64,000 nucleotides of DNA from Streptomyces sp. NBC_01429 (GCF_036231945.1 NZ_CP109599.1:5855501-5919500), one strand, 5' to 3'. Shown: positions 15,715 to 24,790, counted from the stretch's first letter. The notes: generated by a model from the sequence alone, not told the origin. Numbers and translations are program-made.

Positions 15715-16161
15715 ATGCGTAAGGAACGATCCCTGGTGGTAATGGCAGCCCTGACCGCGGTTCTCGCGACGGGCTGCGGCGCGGACGACGAGAAGGCCCC
15801 CGAAGTGCCGAAGACGGCGACCGGGAGTCTGGAGGAGATTGCCGAGCAGGCGAAGTGCGAACCGCACATCAGTACTGACGCCACCGAGCTGCGGGTGGGC
15901 AACTGCGAGACGGACGACGGCAAGTGGGTGCTGGCCACCTTCGCCACCGACCGCGGCCAGCGCGAGTGGATCAACGAGGCCAAGGACTATGGCGGTTCGT
16001 ATCTGCTCGGCAGGAAGTGGACCGCAGTGGGCGACGAGAAGATCATAGAAGCGCTGCGCGGCCGGCTCGGCGGGACCGTGGAGAGCGGCTCGTCGCACCA
16101 CTCCGGGGGCAGTGGTGACAGTGGGGGGGACGAGGAGCATTCCGGTCACGACATGAACTGA
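15715..16161 (+). CDS. Secreted lipoprotein, small
   Basis: A 148-residue precursor with a basic start, hydrophobic core and lipobox L-A-T-G-C at about residues 18-22, so it should be diacylated and anchored outside the membrane. The mature part has two further cysteines (A-K-C-E-P and G-N-C-E-T), enough for one disulfide. It ends in a Ser/Gly/His-rich tail. The ATG at 15715 is chosen because it puts the signal peptide at the very N-terminus; GGAGA lies about 10 bp upstream. Function unknown. Confidence 0.8.
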   Translation: MRKERSLVVMAALTAVLATGCGADDEKAPEVPKTATGSLEEIAEQAKCEPHISTDATELRVGNCETDDGKWVLATFATDRGQREWINEAKDYGGSYLLGRKWTAVGDEKIIEALRGRLGGTVESGSSHHSGGSGDSGGDEEHSGHDMN

Positions 16162-16216
16162 CCGCGCAGCGCGGGTGTGGGGGGAAGCGGGGGAGCGGGG
16201 GGAGAAGGGAAGAGAG

Positions 16217-16255
16217 CCGGGTCCTGACCGGTCGGTTTCGTCCGACAGGACCCGG
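16217..16255 (+). terminator. Rho-independent-like hairpin after the lipoprotein gene
   Basis: CCGGGTCCTG pairs perfectly with CAGGACCCGG around a loop of about 19 bases. It lies between the convergent lipoprotein and DUF1996 genes and could serve both. Confidence 0.65.
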
Positions 16256-16302
16256 CGCCTCCTCCCGCGCGAAGCCTCAGTGCTTCGAAGGCCGGTGGCC
16301 TG

Positions 16303-17862
16303 TCAGCACTTGCGGCCCTGGTTCACGCAGCCCACCAGATCGTTCATCACGTTCTCGTCGAAGACGTTGATGAAGTCACCGTGGTCCGTGATCGGCTTGT
16401 GCAGCTGCTCCGGGAAGGAGTCCACCGCGAAGCCCCCGCCCTGCGGCACGTCGTAGACGAGGCGCTGCACGAGCTGCGGGATGGCCTTGAAGCCGTTCTG
16501 GCAGCTGCCGTTGCCGCTGGCGAACGCGACGTGCGTACGGTGGTTGGCGCTGTCGATGTTCTGACCGTCCCAGCAGCTCTGGAACTTGAAGGTACGGACG
16601 ACCTGGCTGCCCTCGGGGCAGAGCGGGTACTTGTCCTTCAGCTGGCGGTCCTCGAACCCGGTGCAGCTCCACGAGGCGTTGGCGTTGGCGTCGCCGTTGA
16701 CGAACGCCTTGGCGTCACCGGTGATGATGCGCAGCAGCCGCGGCATGGCGGTGACCTTCGACTTCGGGTTGCCGACGAAGGTGTTGGTCACCTCGCTCGC
16801 GGTGAGGATCTTGCCGACGTTGCCCTCGATGCCACCGCCGTCGTTGTTGGCGTCGAATTCCTGCTCGCCGTTCTGGAGGCGCAGCACGGGCCAGAAGTAG
16901 GACGACTTGTCGCCCTGGTTCTCGCAGGTGGTGCTGGATCCGGCGAGGTCGTCGTCCGTCGCGAACGCGTTGTTGGACTGGTTGCCGATGTAGTCGTGCA
17001 GGTGGTGCGCGCCGTTGCTCACACCCGGGGCGACAATGACGTTGTCGGTGTTGTAAAGCTTGTTCGCGTTGACGCCGCAGGAGGAGCTGAACGTGCCCTT
17101 CGAGCCGCCGCGGCCGGTGCGGACCTTCTTGACGTTGGGCTGGACGGTCGTGATGTCGACGAAGTCGGAGGCTTCGGGGCCGTTACCGCCCTGGCCGCCA
17201 TCCTGACCGCCATCCTGGCCGCCGTCCTGACCCTGGTCCTGACCGTCACCCTGACCGCCGTTCTGGCCCTGGTCGCCGCCGTCCTGGCCGCCGTCCTGGC
17301 CCTGGTTCTGCCCGTCGCCCTGGCCGCCGTTCTGGCCGCCGTTCTGACCGTTGTCGCCGCCGTTGTTGTTGCCGCCGTTGCCCTCCTTCGGGCTGTCGTC
17401 GGCCTGGAGGGCGCAGCCCGCGAACGTTTCCAGTCCCTCGGGCTTCTGCCCGAAGCGGCCGATCGAGATGGCGATCCGGTCGAGGGTGGCGACCCGCTTG
17501 TCCTTCAGCGGGCCCAGGATGGCGTTGTTGGCGTAGCCGGGATCGCCTGCGATCGCGGACTTGGAGTCGGCGAACCGCTTGTACGCCTCGGTGATCTGTT
17601 CGTCCAGCAGTGCCAACTCGCGGGCGACCTCGGGGCGCGCCGGCTCGGGGACGTCCGCCAACTGCTTCTGGTTGGCCACGTCCGGGCATTTGATGGTCGA
17701 CCACGACTGCGCGGTGTTCTGGCTCCGCGGGGAGGACTTGCCCTCGCCGGCAGACGCGTAGACATTGACCGCTACCAGCCCGCCCCCGCCAAGGAGCAAG
17801 GCAGCCCCGGCGGCGATCGCCCGGTTTGCCGTTGTGGAGCGTTTTCTCGATGTGCGTGCCAT
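16303..17862 (-). CDS. Secreted DUF1996 protein with Gly/Gln/Asn-rich linker
   Basis: A 519-residue protein with a Sec/Tat-like signal (basic N-terminus, hydrophobic segment at about residues 15-35). Residues ~55-155 are a helical region with two Cys. A low-complexity Gly-Gln-Asn-Asp linker (~160-230) comes next, then a C-terminal DUF1996 domain of ~280 residues. DUF1996 features are visible: an N-V-I-V-A-P-G...H-H-L-H-D-Y-I-G-N motif, W-P-V-L-R, a C-W-D-G motif, and paired cysteines. The family occurs in fungi and actinomycetes and is thought to be extracellular. GAGGAG precedes the ATG. Confidence 0.85.
   Translation of the reverse strand: MARTSRKRSTTANRAIAAGAALLLGGGGLVAVNVYASAGEGKSSPRSQNTAQSWSTIKCPDVANQKQLADVPEPARPEVARELALLDEQITEAYKRFADSKSAIAGDPGYANNAILGPLKDKRVATLDRIAISIGRFGQKPEGLETFAGCALQADDSPKEGNGGNNNGGDNGQNGGQNGGQGDGQNQGQDGGQDGGDQGQNGGQGDGQDQGQDGGQDGGQDGGQGGNGPEASDFVDITTVQPNVKKVRTGRGGSKGTFSSSCGVNANKLYNTDNVIVAPGVSNGAHHLHDYIGNQSNNAFATDDDLAGSSTTCENQGDKSSYFWPVLRLQNGEQEFDANNDGGGIEGNVGKILTASEVTNTFVGNPKSKVTAMPRLLRIITGDAKAFVNGDANANASWSCTGFEDRQLKDKYPLCPEGSQVVRTFKFQSCWDGQNIDSANHRTHVAFASGNGSCQNGFKAIPQLVQRLVYDVPQGGGFAVDSFPEQLHKPITDHGDFINVFDENVMNDLVGCVNQGRKC
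17190..17367 (-). repeat. Coding minisatellite for the Gly/Gln/Asp linker
   Basis: Imperfect repeats of GGCCAGGACGGCGGT-like units, about 12-24 bp, run through the linker of the DUF1996 protein and encode G-Q-D-G-G and G-Q-N-G-G units. Such tracts vary in copy number between strains. Confidence 0.7.
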
Positions 17863-18037
17863 GGAACTAACTCCTCAAGCTTCGTTGCCGGTTACAGGAA
17901 AATCGCGGCAGGGGGAGAAGCGAAGCGCTCCGTTCCATACGGACATCATTCACAGGGTGTTCAGAGGTCCCGGGAATTCATAGAAATCTCCATCGACAAA
18001 CCGGGCGTATGCCCGTCAAGCGTTCACGCCGGACGCG

Positions 18038-18688
18038 TCACCGGCCGTGCTCCAGATAGGCGAGCACCGCCAGCACCCGCCGGTTGTCGTCGTCCGACAC
18101 CGGAAGACCGAGCTTCCCGAAGATGTTCGAGGTGTGCTTCGCCACCGCCCGTTCGGTGACGACGAGTTGGGCCGCGATCGCCGCGTTGGAGCGGCCCTGT
18201 GCCACCAGCTCCATCACCTCGCGCTCGCGCGGGGTCAGCCCGCCGATCGGCTTGTCCTGGGCGCGCCGGGAGAGCAGCCGCGAGATCACCTGCGGGTCCA
18301 TCGCCGTACCGCCCGCCGCGACCCTGCGCACCGCGTCGATGAACTGCTCGGCGTCGAAGACCCGGTCCTTCAGCAGATAGCCGACGCCACCGTTGCCGTC
18401 CGCCAGCAGCTCGCGCGCGTACAACTGCTCGACGTGCTGGGAGAGGACGAGGACGGGCAGCCCCGGACGGGCCCGGCGCGCCGCCAGCGCGCACTGGAGC
18501 CCCTCGTCCGTGTGCGACGGTGGCAGCCGGACGTCGACCACGGCGACATCCGGCTCCAACTCGGCCAGGGCCCGGGCCAGTTCGGGCCCGCTCTCCACCG
18601 CGGCGAGGATCTCGAAGTCATGGGCCTCCAGCATCCGGACCAGACCGTCGCGCAGCAGGAAGAGATCTTCGGCTAGGACAACTCGCAA
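18038..18688 (-). CDS. NarL/FixJ-type response regulator
   Basis: A 216-residue regulator. The receiver domain has the acidic pair near the start (L-A-E-D), the phospho-acceptor Asp in V-A-V-V-D-V-R-L-P, and the conserved Lys in L-L-K-D-R. The C-terminal LuxR-type HTH reads L-T-P-R-E-R-E-V-M-E-L-V-A-Q-G-R-S-N. The gene starts with a rare TTG (18688) behind GGAG and overlaps the histidine kinase gene by 16 bp, so the two are co-translated as a two-component pair. Confidence 0.9.
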   Translation of the reverse strand: MRVVLAEDLFLLRDGLVRMLEAHDFEILAAVESGPELARALAELEPDVAVVDVRLPPSHTDEGLQCALAARRARPGLPVLVLSQHVEQLYARELLADGNGGVGYLLKDRVFDAEQFIDAVRRVAAGGTAMDPQVISRLLSRRAQDKPIGGLTPREREVMELVAQGRSNAAIAAQLVVTERAVAKHTSNIFGKLGLPVSDDDNRRVLAVLAYLEHGR

Positions 18689-20040
18689 GGAATCTCCATG
18701 GTGACCATGGTGGGACCGCCCGCGGGGCTGCTGACGGCCAGGACACCGTCGAATGTACCGAGCCTGCGCTCCACTCCCGACAACCCCGAGCCACCCCCGA
18801 GCACCGCGCCGCCCGTGCCGTTGTCGGTGACCGAGATCCGCAGCATCCCCCCGGAGTGCGAGAGATCGATCCAGATCCGGTCGGCGCCCGCGTGCTTGAC
18901 CGTGTTGGTCAGCGTCTCGCTCACCGCGAAGTACGCGGCGGACTCCACCGGCGGCTCGGCACGCCCCGGCAGCTCCGCGCTCACCTCGGCCTCCAGCGGC
19001 AGCGGCAGCCGCAGCGCCAGCTCCCGTACCGCGTCCCCGAGCCCCCGCTCGGCGAGTACGGGCGGATGGATGCCCCGCACCAGATCGCGCAGCTCCGTCA
19101 GCGCCTCGGCGGAGGACTGCCGGGCCTTGCCGATCAGTTCCTTCGCCTTGGCCGGGTTCTTCTCGATCAGCGACTCGATGGTCCCCAGATCCATCCCCAT
19201 CGCCACGATCCGGGCCTGCGCCCCGTCGTGCAGATCCCGTTCGATGCGGCGCAGTTCGGCGGCCGAGTTGTCCACGGCGTCGTGCCGCGACTCGGTGAGC
19301 CGCTCGATCCGCAGCGCCATCTCCCGGTCGCTCGTGGGCGCCAGTACCGCCTTCGTCAGCAGGAAGTGCAGCCGCAGGACGTCGGGGCAGTAGCGCAGAG
19401 CGCCCGTGAGCAGCACCAGCCCGAGAGCCCCGGCGGCGAGGCCGGTCCCCGGGCCGCTGACGGGCACGAAGGCGTACCAGTAGGTGCCGTCCGCGAAGGG
19501 GCGCCAGAGCCCGGCGGCCAGCGCGACCCCCTCCACGGGGTAGAGGATCAGCACGGCGGTCAGCAGCGCGAGGAAGAACCCCGCCGTCATGTCCGCCACC
19601 AGCCAGAGCAGATCACGCCAGGTCGCCGGGTCCCGCAGCATCAGGAAGCACCGCCGCACCGGGCCGGGGCCGCGGCCGTCCGCGTCCTGGGGAAAGGGCC
19701 GGTACGGCACGGGGACGCGGACGTCGGACCAGGTGGCGGCGAGCAGCCGGCGCAGGTTCGCGTACCTCCGGAGCGCCGTCAGGACCAGGGGGGTGGCGAA
19801 CAGCCCGATCCCCAGCACGATGAAGGCGATCGAGAGCACCGAGGTGACCAGGAACACGATCCCCCCGACGAGCGCGACGGGGGCCAGGACCAGCCCCCGC
19901 GCGCCCGCCAGCAGCGCCGCGCGGATCCGCTCGCCGCTGAGGAACCCGTTCCCGAACCCGTTTCCGCGCCCGAACCCGTTTCCGTCCCCGCCCCCGTTGC
20001 CGTTGCCTCTGCCGTTCCTGATGGTGGCGTTCCCACTCAT
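18673..20040 (-). CDS. Sensor histidine kinase (HisKA_3 type)
   Basis: A 455-residue kinase. A Gly/Asn-rich start is followed by several membrane helices between about residues 35 and 200, the actinobacterial sensor-domain type with no obvious extracytoplasmic ligand domain. The dimerisation/phosphoacceptor helix has the His in E-R-D-L-H-D-G-A-Q, and the HATPase domain shows T-N-T-V-K-H-A and D-N-G-T-G followed by G-S-G-L-S-G-V. It phosphorylates the response regulator encoded immediately downstream. The signal is unknown. Confidence 0.9.
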   Translation of the reverse strand: MSGNATIRNGRGNGNGGGDGNGFGRGNGFGNGFLSGERIRAALLAGARGLVLAPVALVGGIVFLVTSVLSIAFIVLGIGLFATPLVLTALRRYANLRRLLAATWSDVRVPVPYRPFPQDADGRGPGPVRRCFLMLRDPATWRDLLWLVADMTAGFFLALLTAVLILYPVEGVALAAGLWRPFADGTYWYAFVPVSGPGTGLAAGALGLVLLTGALRYCPDVLRLHFLLTKAVLAPTSDREMALRIERLTESRHDAVDNSAAELRRIERDLHDGAQARIVAMGMDLGTIESLIEKNPAKAKELIGKARQSSAEALTELRDLVRGIHPPVLAERGLGDAVRELALRLPLPLEAEVSAELPGRAEPPVESAAYFAVSETLTNTVKHAGADRIWIDLSHSGGMLRISVTDNGTGGAVLGGGSGLSGVERRLGTFDGVLAVSSPAGGPTMVTMEIPCELS

Positions 20041-20193
20041 GCCGGTCTCTGCTTCCCCTCACGGCCGGACGGCCCCGCGGGCTCCGACAGCCCGACCTCC
20101 GGGCACCTGTTCAGTCTGACGCGAAACCACCCCTGGACGGGAGCGTGCTCTCCCCCCGGCCCGGGGTGCACCCAGCACCACCGCGCGGCCGCC

Positions 20194-21207
20194 TCAGCCG
20201 CCGAGCAGCCGCGCCTCCACCTCGGGGGACAGCCCCACCCGGGGCCGGTCCGGCCGCAGCGGCGCCGGGCCGCCGAGCGAGCCGAGCCAGGCCCAGGTGT
20301 CGGCCACGGTCTCCGTCACGGGGCGGCAGCGCAGCCCCGTCGCCAGGGCCTTGGAGACATCGGTGCGGTGCACGGCGTCGTGGGATTCCCCCGGCGGCAG
20401 CCAGACCGGCAGCTCGATCCAGGGCTCGACGCCCGCCTCGATGATCGTCTCCGGATCCGTCCAGCGCAGCTCGGCGTCCGAACCGGTGACCCGCACACAG
20501 GTGTCCAGCAACTCGCCCATGGTGGTGTGCCCCGGCGGGCTCACCAGGTTGTACGGGCCGCCGAGCCCCTGCCGTACCGCGTCCAGCGTCCACGTGGCCA
20601 GGTCGCGCGCGTCGACGTACTGCAACGGGTTGTCGCGGGGGCCGGGCGCGAGCACCGGGCCGCCCCGGGCGATCCGGCCCAGCCACCAGGGGAGCCGGCC
20701 GACGTTCTCACCGGGGCCGAGGATCAGACCGGCGCGCACCGACAGCGCCCGGTCGCCGAAGACGGACTCGGCCGCCAGCTCGCCGCCCCGCTTGTCCCGC
20801 GGGTAGGAGGTCGCTCCTGCCGCCGCCGAAGCGCCCTCCACCGGCGCGCTGCCCTCCGCGCACCCGGCCGGTGCGGTCTCCGCGTACACGGAGCGGCTGG
20901 AGACGTACGCGTACCGCCCGGCGCGGTCCGCCAGCAGCCGGGCCGTCGCGAGCACGGCGGACGGTGCCGCCGACCAGGTGTCGACGACCGCGTCCCACTC
21001 GCCGGGGCCGCTCGTGCCGTTCCTTCCGCTTGTGCCGAGCGCCGCGAGCCCGCCGGGGGCGGTGCGGTCGCCGAGCAGGGAGACCGCGCCGGGCGGTGCC
21101 GGGTGACGGCCACGGTGGAAGACCGTCACCTCCCAGCCGCGCGCGAGCGCCGCTTCGGTGAGCGCGCGGCCGACGAATTCCGTACCACCGAGAAGGAGGA
21201 GCCTCAT
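20194..21207 (-). CDS. NAD-dependent epimerase/dehydratase (extended SDR-like)
   Basis: A 337-residue protein with an N-terminal Rossmann motif G-G-T-E-F-V-G-R and the pattern of isoflavone-reductase-like or atypical SDR epimerases. S-S-R-S-V-Y precedes a region where the usual Y-x-x-x-K is seen as Y-P-R-D-K-R-G-G-E. The ATG at 21207 behind GGAGGA is preferred over an upstream in-frame ATG at 21549, which would cross a divergent gene. It is divergent from the membrane protein gene at 21320. Substrate is not predictable. Confidence 0.85.
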   Translation of the reverse strand: MRLLLLGGTEFVGRALTEAALARGWEVTVFHRGRHPAPPGAVSLLGDRTAPGGLAALGTSGRNGTSGPGEWDAVVDTWSAAPSAVLATARLLADRAGRYAYVSSRSVYAETAPAGCAEGSAPVEGASAAAGATSYPRDKRGGELAAESVFGDRALSVRAGLILGPGENVGRLPWWLGRIARGGPVLAPGPRDNPLQYVDARDLATWTLDAVRQGLGGPYNLVSPPGHTTMGELLDTCVRVTGSDAELRWTDPETIIEAGVEPWIELPVWLPPGESHDAVHRTDVSKALATGLRCRPVTETVADTWAWLGSLGGPAPLRPDRPRVGLSPEVEARLLGG

Positions 21208-21319
21208 GAGATCCCAACCTGCCACGCGCGGACGCCCGTGGCCCGCGGATTCGCCGACGGTGGAATCGCGGGCCGTGGGTCTGCCGCGCGCGGCGACGGG
21301 ATGGCAACATGTGCGGACC

Positions 21320-22027
21320 ATGACAGACGCCCGGTCACCGCTCCGCGCCCTGCGCGCCGCCGCCTTCGCGGCGGTCTGCGTGACCCTCGCGGCGGTCGGC
21401 CACGCACTCGCCTCGGAGGCGGGCGGCGGCCCCGCGCACGAGATCCGGCCCGGAGCGCTGTGGACGGCGTTCGCGGTGACCGGCGCGGTGGCGTGGCTCG
21501 CGGGGCGACGGCGCCGGGGCGTCGCCTCGATCGGCGCCGGGCTGCTCACCGTCCAGGGGCTGCTGCACCTGATCCTCTCCGGGGCGCTGCCCTACGGCCT
21601 GTCCGGGCCGCCGGCCGCCCACAGCGGCATGGAGATGGCGGACGCCGGTACGGCCGCCGCACCGGCGTCCCGTGCGGGATCCGGTACGGGACCCGGCATG
21701 GACGCCGTGCTCGACGGCTCCGCCGGCATGCTCCTCGCGCACCTGCTCGCCGCCGCCGTCTGCGCCGTCTGGCTGGCCAGGGGCGAGGCGGCGCTCTTCC
21801 GGCTCGCGCACGCCGTCGGCGCGCTGGCCTTCGCTCCGCTGCGGCTGCTGCTCACCGCGAGCGCGCTGCCCGCCGCGCCCGCGCCGCTGCGGCCCGCTCC
21901 CGGCGCTCCGGCGGCCCACCGCTTCCGCGGAATCGTCCTCGCGCACACCCTGTCGCGGCGCGGCCCGCCCGGCCGGCGCATCCCCCGCGTCACAGCCCCT
22001 GGAGCCGTCGCCGTCGTCACCGTCTGA
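21320..22027 (+). CDS. Membrane protein upstream of PepSY gene (metal-linked?)
   Basis: A 235-residue protein with about five hydrophobic segments and a loop containing H-S-G-M-E-M. It lies 59 bp upstream of the PepSY protein, whose loop is also Met/His-rich, so the pair may deal with copper or another soft metal. The C-terminal ~35 residues are polar and Arg/Pro-rich. A GTG at 21311 is an alternative start. I recall similar membrane proteins near copper genes in Streptomyces, but the family is not certain. Confidence 0.7.
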   Translation: MTDARSPLRALRAAAFAAVCVTLAAVGHALASEAGGGPAHEIRPGALWTAFAVTGAVAWLAGRRRRGVASIGAGLLTVQGLLHLILSGALPYGLSGPPAAHSGMEMADAGTAAAPASRAGSGTGPGMDAVLDGSAGMLLAHLLAAAVCAVWLARGEAALFRLAHAVGALAFAPLRLLLTASALPAAPAPLRPAPGAPAAHRFRGIVLAHTLSRRGPPGRRIPRVTAPGAVAVVTV

Positions 22028-22086
22028 GGACCGGCGGGCGGCCGGGGCCATTTTCCCCATGCCGCATGCCAACACCTAGGACAGTC

Positions 22087-23652
22087 ATGGCCATTGACGA
22101 CCCCGTACAGGGGCCCCGTACGGACGAGGGAACGGGAGACGGAAGATCCCCCGCACCGGAAGCAGCGTCCAAGGCCGCGCCGGAGACCGCACCCGGGGCC
22201 GCGCCCGCAGAAGCACCCGGTGCCGCATCCGCAGACGCGGCAGGCAGCACCGCCGGTACTCCCGCTCCCTCCGGCTGGAGTTCCCTGCGCCCCCTCGTCC
22301 TGCGGCTGCACTTCTACGCGGGCCTGCTGATAGCCCCGCTGATGCTCGTCGCCGCCGTCAGCGGACTCCTCTACTCCCTCTCCTACCAGGCGGAGAAGGT
22401 CCTCTACCGCCACGAGATGTGGGCCCCGGTCGGCGACCGCACCCAGCCCCTCGCCGACCAGCTCGCCGCCGCCCGCGCCGCGCACCCGGAGGGCACCGTC
22501 ACCTCCGTACGCCTGCCGGAGGAGGAGGGCGCGACGACGCAGGTCCTGATGGCCACCCCCGACGCCAAGGAGTCCCACTCCCTCGCCGTCTTCGTCGACC
22601 CGTACACCGCGGAGGTACGGGGCGCGCTGGACAGCTACGGCAGTTCGGGCGCCCTTCCGGTGCGGGCCTGGCTCTCCGAGTTCCACCGCCATCTCCAGCT
22701 GGGGGAGCCCGGCCTCTACTACAGCGAACTCGCCGCCAGCTGGCTCTGGGTGGTGGCCCTCGGCGGGCTGCTGCTCTGGGTCGGCCGCAAGCGCGCCTCG
22801 AAGCGGGCGCTGCTCGTTCCCGAGCGCGGCACCACCGGACGGCGCCGAACGCTCTCCCTGCACGGCTCGCTCGGACTGTGGGCCGTGACCGGACTGGTCC
22901 TGCTCTCCGCCACCGGGCTGACCTGGTCGAAGTACGCGGGCGGGAACATCACCGAGATCAAGGACCAGCTCGGCAGCGCGACCCCGTCCGTCTCGGCGGC
23001 CCTCGACGGCGGCACGGCCGGCGCGGGCGGCGGCGGCCACGAGGGGCACGAGGGCATGGAGGACATGCCCGGGATGGAGGGCATGGAGGGAACGGACGTC
23101 GGTGTCGACCTCGCCGTGGTCGCCGCCCGGCAGGCCGGACTCGACGGGCCGGTCCAGGTGACCCTGCCGACCGAGGGGAGCGGCTATGTCATCGCGCAGA
23201 CGGACAAACAGTTCCCCGTCCGCCTCGACTCCGTCGCCGTCGACCCGGCCAACGGCACGATCATCGACGAACTGCGCTTCGCCGACTACCCCTTGCTGGC
23301 CAAGCTGACCCGCTTCGGCATCGACGCCCACATGGGGCTGTTCCTCGGCCTCGCCAACCAGCTCGCGCTCGCCGCGCTGGCCCTCGCGCTGATCCTGCTC
23401 ATCGTCTGGGGCTACCGGATGTGGTGGCTGCGCCGTCCCACCAAGGAGCGCGCGCTCGGCGTGGGCCGGCCGATACCGCGCGGCACCTGGCGCAAGGTGC
23501 CGCTGACCTGGCTGCTGCCGCTCGCGGCGGTGACGGCGGTGGTCGGATGGTTCCTGCCGCTGCTCGGGATCAGCCTGCTGGTGTTCCTCGCCCTGGACGC
23601 GGCGCTCGGCCTGTGGGCGCGCGCGAGGCGCGCGGCGGCGGCACGCGGATAG
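22087..23652 (+). CDS. PepSY-associated TM protein with Met/His-rich loop
   Basis: A 521-residue protein with a ~55-residue Ala/Pro-rich cytoplasmic start and four membrane segments in the PepSY_TM pattern: L-R-L-H-F-Y-A-G-L-L-I near residue 75, W-L-W-V-V-A-L near 220, L-H-G-S-L-G-L-W near 260, and a pair at the C-terminus. Between them is an extracytoplasmic stretch H-E-G-H-E-G-M-E-D-M-P-G-M-E-G-M, a typical soft-metal-binding sequence. The conserved His in the helices suggests haem or metal handling, as in iron-reductase-like PepSY proteins. It is followed by a strong terminator and probably forms a unit with the preceding membrane gene. Confidence 0.85.
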   Translation: MAIDDPVQGPRTDEGTGDGRSPAPEAASKAAPETAPGAAPAEAPGAASADAAGSTAGTPAPSGWSSLRPLVLRLHFYAGLLIAPLMLVAAVSGLLYSLSYQAEKVLYRHEMWAPVGDRTQPLADQLAAARAAHPEGTVTSVRLPEEEGATTQVLMATPDAKESHSLAVFVDPYTAEVRGALDSYGSSGALPVRAWLSEFHRHLQLGEPGLYYSELAASWLWVVALGGLLLWVGRKRASKRALLVPERGTTGRRRTLSLHGSLGLWAVTGLVLLSATGLTWSKYAGGNITEIKDQLGSATPSVSAALDGGTAGAGGGGHEGHEGMEDMPGMEGMEGTDVGVDLAVVAARQAGLDGPVQVTLPTEGSGYVIAQTDKQFPVRLDSVAVDPANGTIIDELRFADYPLLAKLTRFGIDAHMGLFLGLANQLALAALALALILLIVWGYRMWWLRRPTKERALGVGRPIPRGTWRKVPLTWLLPLAAVTAVVGWFLPLLGISLLVFLALDAALGLWARARRAAAARG

Positions 23653-23661
23653 GCACGACGG

Positions 23662-23702
23662 AGGGAGTCCTGCCCGGTGATCAGAGCCGGGCAGGACTCC
23701 CT
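23662..23702 (+). terminator. Strong hairpin terminator after the PepSY gene
   Basis: AGGGAGTCCTGCCCGG pairs almost perfectly with GCCGGGCAGGACTCCCT, followed by TTTC. It separates the PepSY gene from the convergent winged-helix regulator. Confidence 0.8.
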
Positions 23703-23743
23703 TTCGCGTAGTCGCGCGCTTCCGTACCGGAACAACTCACCGG

Positions 23744-24349
23744 TCAGGGGGTGTACTTGTACCCGACCCGCCGTACGGTCTGGATCGCGCGGCGGTGCTC
23801 GGCACCCAGCTTGCGGCGCAGCCGCGCCACATGGACATCGACGGTGCGCCCGTCGCCCACGTGCCCGTAGCCCCAGACCGTGGTCACCAGCTGGTCGCGG
23901 GTGTGCACGCGGTTCGGATGCGCCACCAGATGGGCGAGCAGCTCGAATTCGAGATACGTGAGGTCCAGCTGCTGCCCGTCCACGACGGCGATCCGCTGGA
24001 CGCTGTCGATCAGGACGGGACCGGTGCCCCCCGTCGCGGTCCGGGGCGCCGACGCCGCGAGCGCCGCCGCGTGCCGTTCGGCCGGTACGAGCACGAGGTA
24101 GCCGACCATCGGCGGCTGTCCCGGCAGTGACGGCAGGGTGTGCTGGGGTGCGGGCAGCCAGGTCGCGTCGGGCGGCAGGAAGTCCACGATCCGGCCGGGG
24201 GCGAAGCCGGCGGACACGGCGGCGACCGGCGCCGGGGCGGTCTCGTCACGGTCTACGGACCGGAGCCGGTGCCGGCCCGGGGACGTCGCGGAACCGGCGG
24301 TCGCGGCCGCGGTGGCGGAGGAGATCGAGGACAGAACGGAGTTCGCCAT
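23744..24349 (-). CDS. OmpR-type winged-helix regulator without receiver domain
   Basis: A 201-residue protein. The last ~90 residues form an OmpR/PhoB winged helix: V-D-G-Q-Q-L-D-L-T-Y-L-E-F-E-L-L-A-H-L, T-R-D-Q-L-V-T-T-V-W-G-Y, D-V-H-V-A-R-L-R-R-K-L-G, and I-Q-T-V-R-R-V-G-Y-K-Y. The N-terminal ~100 residues are Ala/Pro-rich and lack the Asp and Lys of a receiver domain, so it is not a standard response regulator. A 39-codon ORF lies upstream on the same strand. Confidence 0.88.
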   Translation of the reverse strand: MANSVLSSISSATAAATAGSATSPGRHRLRSVDRDETAPAPVAAVSAGFAPGRIVDFLPPDATWLPAPQHTLPSLPGQPPMVGYLVLVPAERHAAALAASAPRTATGGTGPVLIDSVQRIAVVDGQQLDLTYLEFELLAHLVAHPNRVHTRDQLVTTVWGYGHVGDGRTVDVHVARLRRKLGAEHRRAIQTVRRVGYKYTP

Positions 24350-24456
24350 GAGGGGTCAGCTCTTTCGCGCGGAGGAGTCGTCGAAACGACAGGACGAACG
24401 GCACAAGGGAGGTACGTACGTCTGCGCGCGCGGCCGAAGGCCCGGAAGAAGGGGCT

Positions 24457-24576
24457 TTAGAGGGCCGGCGCGTTCCTCACGCGGCGACACACCCGGTCGA
24501 AGTCGTGGTGCTGCCGGGACGGCCAGAACGGCTCCAGATCGGTGCGACCTGTCACGGGGTACTGGAAGCTGGCCAT
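24457..24576 (-). CDS. Conserved-looking 39-residue protein
   Basis: An ATG at 24576 is preceded by GGAG at a good distance and opens a 39-codon ORF with strong C/G preference at third positions, rich in aromatic residues, Arg and His (F-Q-Y-P-V, E-P-F-W-P, H-H-D-F-D-R-V). It has one Cys and no membrane segment. It lies just upstream of the receiver-less winged-helix regulator on the same strand, and could be part of its unit. Function unknown; I judge it real from codon bias and ribosome site. Confidence 0.55.
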   Translation of the reverse strand: MASFQYPVTGRTDLEPFWPSRQHHDFDRVCRRVRNAPAL

Positions 24577-24663
24577 GACTCCATTGAAGCAGACATTGCC
24601 GTCACGCCGCACGCTCCTTTCATCTGTCGATACGGAGGCCCCGCGACCTGCTCGAACCAAGGC

Positions 24664-24720
24664 GGCCACGGCAGGCGGGGGCGACCGCCGCCGTGGCGAT
24701 CGCCCCCGCCTGCCGTGGCC
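24664..24720 (-). terminator. Long hairpin downstream of glnII
   Basis: A 21-bp perfect inverted repeat (GGCCACGGCAGGCGGGGGCG and its complement) encloses about 15 bases. It lies 70-130 nt beyond the glnII stop and is probably its terminator. Confidence 0.7.
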
Positions 24721-24790
24721 GGTGGTGCGTGGTGCGCGTGATGGAGCCCAGGGATGCGCGGTGGCGCGCGGTGCGCGGCGGCGCCGCGGG

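Noticed and set aside
18520..22086. Plus-strand open frame covering the two-component genes and continuing into PepSY
   Set aside because: Only the part from the ATG at 22087 has protein-like composition and family motifs; the upstream part is a shadow of the kinase, response regulator and epimerase genes.
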